A DNA stretch of 64,000 nt from Cladopsammia gracilis (Eukaryota; Cnidaria; Anthozoa; Scleractinia; Dendrophylliidae). Under the pieces are notes generated by a model. The model was not told where the DNA came from, made no database searches, and worked only from the letters and a program-made list of their open reading frames with translations. A program made the translations under genes and the position numbers. Location of the stretch: NCBI GenBank assembly GCA_022457155.1, contig JAJGOT010000218.1, positions 1,110,001 through 1,174,000 of the forward strand. The letters are read 5' to 3'. Of this stretch, positions 43,613 through 53,600 are shown in pieces (positions within the stretch are counted from its first letter, which is position 1; each line of letters starts with the position of its first letter).

Positions 43613-44041
43613 ATGGCCTCTATCGCTATCATGGTTGGTGGAGCAATTCTCAATGCGGCCGCTTTCACTGGCGGCAATTATCTTGCAAAATACTTGTCTG
43701 GCGACAGTGGGAAAGCCGCTCTGGATGAAAAGATCAGGCACGATAAAGCGTTAGAAGCTTATCAAGCGGCCTACGCCAAATACCAGAAAGACCGCACAAA
43801 GCTCCTCGACTGGGTTGCAACCAACGATCGGATCAAAGATCAAGCGAAAAAGAACTTTCAAGACACTGACCAAGCTCTAGTGCTCTACAACCAAACACAT
43901 CGGGAGCAGCAAATAACGCTCCCCAAAGAGCCAGAGTTCTCTGACTTCTATAAGCCCGGCCCTAAGCAGAAGCAAGGTGAACTCTTGTTTATCGGCACTG
44001 GCGCACTGGCTCTTGGTTATGCAGCGTTTCGCTTTCTGTAA
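43613..44041 (+). CDS. 142-aa protein with hydrophobic ends
   Basis: Hydrophobic N-terminus (ASIAIMVGGAILNAAAFTGG), a charged helical middle (residues 35-100, HDKALEAYQAAYAKYQKDRT), a Pro-rich turn (LPKEPEFSDFYKPGPKQKQG) and a hydrophobic C-terminus (ELLFIGTGALALGYAAFRFL). Both ends could be membrane-embedded with the middle exposed on one side. It is the last of the small-gene cluster before the integrase. Family unknown, though it resembles recurrent uncharacterised cnidarian proteins. Confidence 0.6.
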   Translation: MASIAIMVGGAILNAAAFTGGNYLAKYLSGDSGKAALDEKIRHDKALEAYQAAYAKYQKDRTKLLDWVATNDRIKDQAKKNFQDTDQALVLYNQTHREQQITLPKEPEFSDFYKPGPKQKQGELLFIGTGALALGYAAFRFL

Positions 44042-44047
44042 AAACAC

Positions 44048-45043
44048 ATGTATATGGACTCCAAACTCTCTAAAATCTATTACGGACCCAAAGGATACTG
44101 GAAAGGTCTTGCCGCTGTCAAAAAGCTAGCTGCAGCAGCCAAGGTCTCAGAAGAGGCGGCAAAGAAATGGCTTGTCAAACAAGCCCTTTGGCAAATATAT
44201 CTCCCTGCGCCACGTCACATCCCGCGGCCCAAATTTGATGTCTTTACACCAAATTCAGTGCATCAAGCGGATCTACTTTTTTTGCCACACGACAAACTGC
44301 CTCACGGGAGAAAGGTTTACAAATATGCTTTGACAGTTGTTGATGTAGCAAGCAGATATAAAGCAGCAGAGCCCTTGACCTCGAAAGAGTCTGATGAAGT
44401 TTCGAAAGCGCTGGCCCGGATATACAGGCGCGGGCCTTTGAAGTGGCCACAACTGTTGCAAGTCGATCCGGGAACAGAGTTTATGGGAGCTGTGACTAAA
44501 GAGACTGGGGCCCATAAAACAACCATTCGTCGTGGGCGTGTTGATATCCACAGAGATCAAGGGATCGTTGAAAGATTTAACAGAACCCTGGCTGAACGAT
44601 TGTTTGGTTACCAGTACGCAGTTGAAATGAATCTGCCCTCTGGTCGTTCGACAGCATGGGTCAAAAGGCTGCCAGATGTTATCTCGGCCTTGAACAATGA
44701 AGAAACAAGATTGACTGGCAAGAAGCCCGCTCAAGCCATCAAAGAGAAAGCCACCTCAGCTAAGCCCGCGACACCATATGCTAGGCCTGTGGGATTCTCC
44801 GAAAAGAAGCTCCCTCATGGAGTCCACGCGAGATATCTGTATTATCCCGGTGAGCTTGAGGGTGGTAGTCGACGAGCGACGGATCCGATCTGGTCTTTGA
44901 AAGTTTACAACATTGAAAGAGTTGTCACCAAGCCAGAGGCGCCTGTGATGTATTACCTCTACGATGGGCCCAAGCGGGGCTTCGTTCGCGAGGAGTTGAT
45001 GGTTGTGCCGCCAGGCACTCAGTTGCCACCAGCTGGCTTGTGA
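44048..45043 (+). CDS. Polinton integrase (rve/DDE, retroviral type)
   Basis: 331 aa from ATG 44048 (ATG 44054 is also possible and lies directly behind gtat). The N-terminal helical region (residues 1-60) holds the YxGPKGYWKG segment usual before Polinton integrase cores, without an obvious HHCC zinc finger. The rve core has catalytic D75 (VHQADLLFLP), D140 (LLQVDPGTEF) and E175 (DQGIVERFNRT) at D,D-34-E spacing. The C-terminal part (DPIWSLKVYNIERVVTKPEA ... YYLYDGPKRGFVREEL) resembles the chromodomain/SH3-like tail. It joins element ends to 6-bp staggered host targets. The open frame suggests it is still intact. It converges on PolB, overlapping it by 25 nt. Confidence 0.9.
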   Translation: MYMDSKLSKIYYGPKGYWKGLAAVKKLAAAAKVSEEAAKKWLVKQALWQIYLPAPRHIPRPKFDVFTPNSVHQADLLFLPHDKLPHGRKVYKYALTVVDVASRYKAAEPLTSKESDEVSKALARIYRRGPLKWPQLLQVDPGTEFMGAVTKETGAHKTTIRRGRVDIHRDQGIVERFNRTLAERLFGYQYAVEMNLPSGRSTAWVKRLPDVISALNNEETRLTGKKPAQAIKEKATSAKPATPYARPVGFSEKKLPHGVHARYLYYPGELEGGSRRATDPIWSLKVYNIERVVTKPEAPVMYYLYDGPKRGFVREELMVVPPGTQLPPAGL

Positions 45044-48000
45044 AACTCGATTGGTTCTGTGTGAATGCCGTCAGGCAACACCCAGCGCTTGTCGTAGTAG
45101 GCGCTGAGGCCCAGCTTACGCTGTTCGTACGTGTACATGGCCCCTTCGTGCATTCGAAAGCCTCTGTTTGTTGCCATGTCTTTGAACCCATCGAGGGCTC
45201 GCTCGTATCTTTGCCAGTGGAGCTCGTTTTGCCGCTTGTTGACGCCCTTGGAGGACATCTTGGCCTGTCCGCTAGCCTCATCTTCTACGTAATAGCACTT
45301 GCTGTACAGAGCGATGGCTCGTGTGCCTTCTTTTTCAAGCTTGAACAGGCCAGGCTCTCTGTTGCTCCACTTGTCCCAGGAGAGCCACTTGTTTTTCTCC
45401 CTTTCGAACTGTTTGCGAAGTTCTGGTCGAACTGCCCCTTCTAGAGTGTCGTGCGAAAGGGCGAAGTACATGCTGTCCGTGTCCATCTGGATGAGCTCGA
45501 AGTCACGCCTGTCGAGATAGTGCTCGAGGAACTCGTAGTAGAACTGCAGCATGCGCAACTTGGCAAGTTGATATACGACGATACCGACTTGAAAGGGCCG
45601 GTTTATGGTGACCTTGTTTTTGCGTAACTCGATCTTGTATGAGCTCCCGATGTCTTCGAGATCTTCAAACCAGGCTGAGCGCAGGTGTTTGTCGACAGTG
45701 TCTTCGTCGTTGGTGTACACAACTCTTGTCTGGCGCTCGACAGCCTCGATGAACTTGCCGTAAGCCGAGTTGCCCAGAAGCTTGAACACTTCTGCGAGCA
45801 AGGCTTTCTCTTTGTCAGCGTCGCCTTTCCGTCGGGCATTGGCCACCTCCCGAACGAACCAGTCGAAGAGCTTTCGAGGGATATAGTCGATCGTGCGGTA
45901 GACCGCGGTTATGTGGAGTCCGTGATTGTAAAGCCATTCAAGCACTGGAGCGTACAACAGCATCTTTTTGGCTTGGAGAACACCCAGCAGCTTCTTTTGT
46001 TCTGGCAACGGAGTTCTGTTGCTTTGCGCTAGGTAATCCTTCATGTGTTGAGGGACACTCTCTTCGCTCACGCAGGTGTTGATGAAGAGCGGAGGAAACT
46101 CTTCGAAATGCTCCCACAGAGCCCGAGGGGCTTCGATGTCGACCTCGGCAAACCCGAACCACTGTCCTGTCACAAGCCTAGTGATCAGGGTTCTCGCAGC
46201 CTGTTGGGGGTCTTCATAATGGACGACCTTCTCTTTGCCGCAGGGCATTTGTTGCAGAATGGTGCTGGGGTACAGTGAGTTGGCGTCGAAGCCAAGGATA
46301 CGCTTCACGATGCGCGCCAAGGCATATTTATGTGAGCGGATGTGGGTCTCACCGGCTACGTGCTTGCGTGTGAACACAAGGCTGGGGCCGCCAACCACCG
46401 CCGCTTTCAGCATTGCGTAGGCTTCGGGGCCTGGGGCAAAGAGGGGCGGCCGCCTGTTCTTGGGGCCCCTCAAGGTACCCCGCAGGATATATTGCATCGA
46501 AACCCCGGGCAAGGAGACTGCATCTTTGAAAATGTCAACCCCAAGCCCGGTGTAAAAGGCTTTCATTTTCTCGAGCGCTTCGAGAAATGGCGCAACATCG
46601 AGGTTGTTGTAATATTGCAGCCAGTCTCCGAAGGTCTTCATCCCGCGCTCTTTGAAGACCTGTTCGCATTGCTTGTACTCCTCTGGAGTAAGTGTAAAGC
46701 AGTTGCGGAGTTGTGAGTACCAACACCAGTAAGGCGGGAGGCCCTTGTAGTCGAGTTTGTCAGCGCTGTCAAACCATTCGTATGGGAGCCACGATTTGGT
46801 CTGTTTGGCCTCATACGTCTTCACCCATTTCTCGTAAGTGATGCCTGGGGCGAGATAGTTGATGATATCGAGAAACTTGAAGGAGGGGGTGTTGATAAAC
46901 ATGATTTGTCTTTGTTTCTCGCCAGCAAAGACACCGCGTTCTTGCCCGAGGTGTGAAACAAAGTGCTTTCGGATAAGATGCAGATCGTATCGGCCTGAGT
47001 TAAAGCCGACCACGGGGACCTACTCGCACCAGTGTTTGATAAGATCTTTTTGGGCGTCTGTTAGCCCCTCAAGATCTGGAGGCATATATCGTCTGGCTAT
47101 ATCTTCTCGGATTGCGTTGCCGCGGCGCACCAGAGATTGATAAAACAGCCTGATAAGCTCCTGTGGGTCTTTAGAGCAGATGTACTCAGGCTCAGGCTCT
47201 AGAGTGTCTGCGATAGAGACTGAGATAGGGACGTGCTCGCTTTCGAAGGCAAGATCCTGGGTCGGCAGGCTTGCCTTGGTTTTGTCTTGATAGGCTTCGA
47301 AGTCGTAGACGATAGCGTGTGGATACGTTTCGTTTCTTTTAGGGGGGATTCGATCGTGCCACCAGGGTCGGGGCATCTCGTGCTCCCACCGCTCAACTAG
47401 ATTATAACCGAGCATCGTGCGGATCTCGTGACTAATTTGCGCAGTTCTTAAGAAGGCTTGCTCCCTTGTGATTGGGTTGCCTTGCCTGTCATTTGTGATC
47501 GCTTCGTTTCTTTGTTTCGCTGAGGAGAAACACTGGCGGCAACCGTGCCAGTGGCAGCCATGAAACTGGAACACAGTGTTGCTCTCTGGGTGATAGCCGT
47601 CAACCTTGTAGCCACCAATGATGCGCTCGCCGCCGTGGCCACATCTGTGGTGGTGGATGTGGATGCCCCTTTGCCTGGCCTCATATTCAAGCCAACAGGT
47701 TGCTCTGATGCCAAAATTGCCTTCTGGATAAAAGGCCTTCTCGAACGCTGACTCCGGGGCAAGGATCTGATTTCCGGGGCAGGAAATCTTGGTTTCGCCG
47801 CGAGTGCAAGTCTTGGCGTGGCGCACTAGGTTACAGAATTTTGTGAACCTTGCCAAACAATCACCACAAGTGTAGTTGTTTGTGACTTTGTTTATGTCAG
47901 TGATTAAGAAGGCATGAGCGTTGTAGATACCGATAGTCATCGTAGGGGTGCCGACTTTGTCGTAGCGCGAAGGTGTGTAACTCAAAACAAAGTTGCCGTC

Positions 48001-48846
48001 ATCTGTAACAATGTAAGCGGCAATCCCTTGTCTAAAGTGTCTTTCAAGCAAGTGAAACTTTTGTAAAGTAACAACATTGCCATTAAGGCGACCTCTACGG
48101 TGAAGAGCAAAGAAGCTTTGCGCTAAGGCTTTGGCTCTGCGAGTGTTATCCCTTTTATAGGCGCCTTGATGAACAGCCAAACACCGAAAGAGGCAAAGAT
48201 CGTCGTTGTAGTTGTCAAGAGAGATGACTTCTCTTTTGTTACGAAGCCAGTCGGGCAACTTGCCAAGACCGATTTGCAAAGGTTGTCGATCTAAAATCGC
48301 TTTGGCCTCAACAAAGACAGTGCTTTCGAAAACCCATTTCGTATCAGGTCTGTTGATTTTTTCACCTTGAAGACGAAGCTCTTCTTGTTGTTGCAACCAT
48401 CGTTTCGTTTGCGATAGTTTAGAAAACCAAGGGCTGTTGGTGTTTGTATAGTAAACAATGGATTCCCCAGTTTCGATGTTTCGCAACTTGTAGGCCCAGG
48501 AAAGTTTGACTTTATGCCTTGTGCGAACAGCTTGTTTGATCCTGTTCATCATTTGGGGTACAAGAGGTCTTGTTAGCCCCTGAGTAAAGTGCCAGTTTAT
48601 GGTTCTCTTTCTTCGTCCCGGTCTGCCTTGTTCGCCCTGTTCGCCGCGATCATATAGTTCAACAACCCGACTAGGCAGCAGAAAGTCACCCATACGCTCT
48701 CGATCTAAAGGGTCAAACCCTGCGAGGTTCTCGTTGCGAGGAACCCTCAAAAGGGGTTTTCTTTCTTGAGCATCGAGCCAAGCGATAAACTCACGCTGAG
48801 GGATATTATCGAAAACGTCGCGCTCGTTGTTCATGGGGCTCGCCAT
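45019..48846 (-). pseudogene. Protein-primed family B DNA polymerase with one in-frame TAG
   Basis: Starts at ATG 48846 (MASPMNNERDVFDNI; the frame upstream lacks ATG) and runs to 45019, about 1,275 codons, broken only by TAG at 47,022-47,020 just before the Exo II motif. Upstream part: an N-terminal domain with NDDLCLFRCLAVHQG and later HAFLITDI (OTU-like D-x-C...H pattern), a C2H2-like CGDCLARFTKFCNLVRHAKT, a Vsr-like nuclease patch (GYKVDGYHPES, QFHGCHWHGC), and Exo I VYDFEAYQD. Downstream part: Exo II GFNSGRYD, Exo III QYYNNLDV, polymerase motif A GFDANSLYPS (about 46,285), motif B KLLGNSAYGK (about 45,770) and motif C QMDTDSMYF (about 45,480). This is the Polinton pPolB architecture. The stop lies between exonuclease motifs, so neither fragment should replicate the element. 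Confidence 0.88.
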
Positions 48847-49020
48847 ATATATGGGCTTTGGATACAAAGGGGGTCCCCTTTGTTCAATTGGTAATAACGA
48901 GGCACCAGTTGTTCAAATAACGGGTTATTAGGGGCTGTAATAGCTTAAAAATATGGAGGCCCCTAGTTCAAATAACGGTTTATTAGGACCTATAACAGCT
49001 TAAAAATGTAGAGGCCCGTA
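48847..49020. repeat. Right subterminal region with two diverged copies of a 58-bp repeat
   Basis: 48,967-49,020 complements the left inner repeat. 48,900-48,962 is a second, diverged direct copy (gttcaaataacgggttatta ... agcttaaaaatatggaggcc). The left end has only one copy. Confidence 0.8.
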
Positions 49021-49202
49021 GTAGTATAGTGGGAGTCAGCTCAAATGCGGTTTTTTATGAATGCCCAAAATAAGCCGCCAAATACCCGAATTACAACCCC
49101 CAGGACGACTACAAGGAGTCCTGGGGGTTGTAATTCGGGTATTTGGCGGCTTATTTTGGGCATTCATAAAAAACCGCATTTGACTGACTCCCACTATACT
49201 AC
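49021..49202. repeat. Right terminal hairpin palindrome
   Basis: Arm 49021-49106, loop gactacaagga (49107-49117), arm 49118-49202. It has the same 1-nt arm asymmetry as the left end (outer arm shorter). It differs from the left hairpin at four positions, each changed in both arms. Confidence 0.95.
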
Positions 49203-49208
49203 TAATTG
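49203..49208. repeat. Target-site duplication TAATTG, right
   Basis: Second copy of the duplication; host sequence tgagatggaacaaggcac resumes as in the empty site at 31,728. Confidence 0.85.
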
Positions 49209-49518
49209 TGAGATGGAACAAGGCACATTTGAAAATCGCGTAAACTTATATTGCGTTTTTCGTAAGACAAAACACTCGCAGATTTTTTCATCAAATTACA
49301 GGCTTGATCATCCACCCAACTCTCGCAACAAGGTGCTAATCTTTGCTATCCCTTTTTACCTTTTCTTTAGACGTTTATCGGCAGTATTTAAAACTTCAAG
49401 TTTCACCTGAGGCACAAGTTAAACAAGATTCACTTTAATAAATTATTCAAGGATATTTTAAACCGAACTGTGGAACCTTTTTTAGCAATTATGTCTGGGT
49501 TCTAACCGAAAAACACCT

Positions 49519-50093
49519 ATTCTTGGCTTTCACTTATGTCATATCAAAATTCAGAAGCATTAAAAAATAGATTTCGAATCCAAAATGTTTATGGAATTGT
49601 AAAGAGTTTAAAACTACACATCTTGGCCAAATTTCGAAGCGCAAAAGCATTTCGTTCAAGAGTTATAGGCGAACGATTATTAGATATTTTTAGACTTTTT
49701 AGTAAGAAATGTATGGAGCGGCCATCTTTGTGCCCCTCAGAGAGGCACAAAGATGGCGGCCAAAAATTCAAAGTCTTAATTACACCAAAAATCACATCCA
49801 AAAATATTGTATTTGCTATAAGCTCAATTAACTCGCCTTATAAGCACTTATCATGCAAACAATAACTTTTAGCTGATTCAATTTTGTTTATTTTCGCGGC
49901 TTATCTGAAATAGCGTGACGCAATGCGTGACACATTTAAAACCTTTGTAAATCGGAAGCAAAACATCGTTAAAACCTGAAACTTTTTGTGAAAGATTATA
50001 ACACTTGTATCCACATACCATGTTAGAAACAGCTTTGTAGGACGTTTTCTTTAGATTTTTTAATTTTTATGACGTCATGTGAAAGCCAAGAAT
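49519..50093. mobile_element. 575-bp MITE absent from the other arm
   Basis: Begins cttggctttcacttatgtca and ends tgacgtcatgtgaaagccaa g, inverted repeats of about 23 bp, flanked by ATT. The unoccupied sequence cacctattaaccgc is visible at about 32,039. It inserted here after the duplication. Confidence 0.75.
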
Positions 50094-50697
50094 TAACCGC
50101 GATTTGTTTAAGATTGGGGTTTTAAAGAAACACTGCTTATACTTAAAAATAACAAGACAATTGGAATATGACAAGTACATAATTCACTTTAGTTACATTT
50201 ATCCTCGATTTCCTTACCGCTACAGCCTTTTACCTGACGAATAAATATTCTGGCTTAAAGCCACAGTCATAAGTGCAAGGCCATAAGTGCAGGTGGATTT
50301 ATGATAATAAGTTAATGCTTGAGTACTTTGAACTTTTCATTATGGTCCAATAGAACTTCAAACAAAAACAGTTTTATTTGAGTTTTATTTGAGTTTTCAA
50401 AAATGTGTTAAAATAATTGCAACTGAAGGGTGTTGACAGAATCAATAAGCAAAAGGTATAATATCACAAACTCAGTTGCTAACCGCAATACAGGGGAGTA
50501 TTTGGGTTTTTCAGTAGACAATGCCACATAAATATTGGCGGAGGAACTAGCATTTGATGAGCTATCATTGGCTAGAACTGATACAAACGGTTTTTGTGAG
50601 TTCAGCTATCGCTTTACAGGACATTACACCGTCTCGCAGAGCTCGTTGAATCCACAGTTTTCGACCAAATCTCGCCAACAGTTCCCTTTAATTGGCC

Positions 50698-53600
50698 ATG
50701 TTTTCGCACTTCATCTGCTGGTTTGTGTTTTTTGTGATGTCTTCAGTGATACCTGAAGCAGCCTATGCACAATTGGAAGGTAGGGTTTTTTTATCTATAA
50801 TTCCTCGTAAAGATATCGGTTTTACAGAGAGACACCGCTTATGCGACGAGGAAATTTTTTGTTATCAGTACCCGTTCTTTACTCACCGCAATAAAAAACT
50901 GGACGCCAACTTGAAGTTTTAAAAATCAAGGAATCAGAGCATATCTTAAATACAAGATATATGTTAATCTCAGTTGTGAGAGTCATAAAAAAGATACGAT
51001 TCGTAGGACTTCATCTTTTGAAGTCCTGAAATGACTTTTCTTTGAGAACTTTACTAAAGGGAGGGATTGCGTAGTGACAGTGAGAACGCAGGCCATCTAT
51101 CATATCATCTATCGTTTTCAATATTGAAATCTGCATTTTCATTTTACGCGAATATTACCCGATAGATTTTTGTTCTGTAACATTTTAAAAGCTCAGCGTG
51201 GAAAACTTTCTCTTGTTGTTTAACAGCCAAATTAAGCGCCTCATATTTTTGTCAAATTTTAATGTAAAATTGTTCGTACTGCAGAGTTTGGCACTTTATA
51301 TCATCCGGATCTTCGTCAAGATGTGTTTATTAAAAACAAGTTCCGTTATTTGAATGTGCCTAAAGTTGGAACATTCACAGTGTACGACATCTTTGACTGC
51401 ACCTTTGAATGTCTCAGCAATCCTTCTTGCTTCTCTGTTAACCTGGCGGCTTCCAAAGGAGCCGATGGAAAGCTTTGGTGTGAGTTGCTGTCTTCGGAGA
51501 TGTACAGAAACCCCGAGGAGTTTAAAGAAAACAAGACTTCGCATCACTTTTCTATCAAGGTGCGTCTAAAACTTTTTAATGTAAAATGTAATAACCTCAA
51601 CAGAAAATAAACCATCAAAAGGCACCCAACGCATCCTTCCGGTGAAATGTCTGCTCGAAAGACATTTACTACGCCTTTCAATAACATGCGGAATTTGAAA
51701 TTCAAATTTCCACCAACAGTTGCGTTTTACACTGCCGACAATCATCTTAGCTTACCTCTCAGGAAATAGATCTTCACTTCAATGAGGTCAAAAGGTCACG
51801 TCCGTGCATTATGATTGGTAGATTTCGATCCATTTTGTTTGTTTCTTTTTTACATGGTCCGTTGACTTTCGTTTAATTATGATTGACGGCAGGGAATAAC
51901 GCAACTGTTGTTGGAGATTTGAATTTCAAAATTCCGCTGATATTGAAAGGCGCAGTAAGCCAGCGCCCATTTAATCATTATTCGGAATTTTAAAGAAAAC
52001 TGTTGTAAAATGTCATTTTAAAGTTTTATTGGTAACGTAGAACTTTTTTGTTAGCTCAGATTTTTTGGAAAGGTAACAAAATCTTGGAAATTTGAATGGG
52101 GATAAATAATTTTCTCCTTTTTAAAATTTTCTGCCGCTGGAATATTCAAGTACTGAGAATACAAAAATATCAAATAACATAACATAACGTAGTTTATTTA
52201 ACGTGGATATACACTTAGCTTGAGAGCTAGTTTACAGGTATTCCAGCTAATCTTACATATCAAATCTTACATATTCTCCTTAAAACGCCCTAGTATGATA
52301 TATGGGAAATATAAATCAACGCTCCAGTATTCGTTAACTGCCCTGGAACATGAATTAATTGAAGAGTTTCAGTCAATCTGATGTGTGACCTGAACTGAAT
52401 TACATTTTCCTTTTCCTCACTTTTTTCTACAGGAAAGCTACCCTGAAAAATGGTTAAATTATGTTTGTTACTGTATTAACAATGGGTCCTTTGCTATTTC
52501 AGACTCCATGTGTGTCTTCGCCGTGCCAAAATGGCGGAACATGCGTGCCGAACTACAAACATCACACGTTTGACTGCCGTTGCACAGAAGGCTTTATTGG
52601 AGAATACTGCGAGAAAGGTAATTACCGTATTTATTCGATTAAACGCCGCGGCGTTTATTAAACTTTTCGTGATTCTGGTGCGGCGTTTATGGAGGAAGGT
52701 GGTTATTCGAGGGCGGCGTTTATTTAAAATCCAATTCATTTCTTACAAACAATAGCAACTGAACGTTTGACATGAATTTTTAAAAACAGAAACATGTTTC
52801 AGTGTTTGTCTGAAATGTCATTTACTTTTATATCGTTCTCACTTTGCGTTTTGAGTATATTATTCGAATAAACGCCGCATCATAAATGCAGCGTCTATTC
52901 GAGGGCGGCGTTTATATATATTAAGGTCGCGGGGGATACCTGGTCATGAATAAATTCATAAGGCAAAATTTTAGCAGGGGTGCCACTTTGAAAAACATTA
53001 TATCGTGAACGTTTGAAAGCCGATTTCGCTAACATTTAACAGAGATTTTGGAGAATAATGGAAGTGCATAAGGATTGTTTTTTATTGAAGGGATCGCGCT
53101 TTGCGTCAATGCTGTAAGCTACTAAAGTTAGTTTGTTTTAAAACGTGGTTTTGTGTCCAAGTTTGCTCCTCGAGAAGAACACAAAGCAAGTTGATTTCGC
53201 CACTCACTGATCTGTCAAAACGTCTATTGTGTCATATCTGACTCCGATTTTTTGATTTCAACTTTTATTTAAAGTTATTAGCTTTTAACGGAGTAAAATT
53301 GTCCATGTTAGAATTTGAAGCCTCATATCTTCCCTTTGAAAGCCTATTCAAAAATTTTGAGTCAGATATGACAATCTACAATACACCTAGTTTACCTCCC
53401 TGCAGTGTCAACTCATGAAATTCTCTATCCGCGCTGAATTCTTGGACACAAAATTGCTTGTTTCTACGCTTCCGAAGGCTTCCCGAGCAAACACGAATGC
53501 AAAAACTGTATATATGGCAATTTTGCTAATTTTAATCCACGGGCTATTGTCAACACTTCATGCAGAAAGAACAAAGCTTGACACGCTTTGCACGTGCAAT

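Larger units (their letters stand above)
32420..49202. mobile_element. Polinton/Maverick-type virus-like element, complete but decaying
   Basis: About 16.8 kb between TAATTG duplications, with inverted terminal regions of about 240 bp that begin AG, as Polintons do. It encodes the defining set: protein-primed PolB, rve integrase, packaging ATPase, and major and minor capsid candidates. It also has a YqaJ exonuclease, a VLTF3-like protein and a cluster of small membrane proteins. I found no adenain-like cysteine protease, which typical Polintons carry. Base composition is visibly more GC-rich and CpG-tolerant than the host flanks. Breaks: TAG in PolB (47,020-47,022), frameshift near 37,905, frameshift/deletion near 38,215, ACG at the expected start of the coiled-coil gene. 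The rest is open, so integration is fairly recent. Confidence 0.9.
49346..52828 (+). repeat. Right arm of the large inverted duplication
   Basis: Reverse-complement match to 4,985-8,937. It contains exons 1-3 of the complete PAN/EGF gene. The left boundary lies about 140 bp outside the element and the right boundary lies within a MITE-like repeat. Confidence 0.85.

Noticed and set aside
32420..49202. Adenovirus- or herpes-type virus integrated whole
   Set aside because: The rve integrase, 6-bp target duplication and PolB architecture fit Polintons; no adenovirus- or herpesvirus-specific gene was seen.
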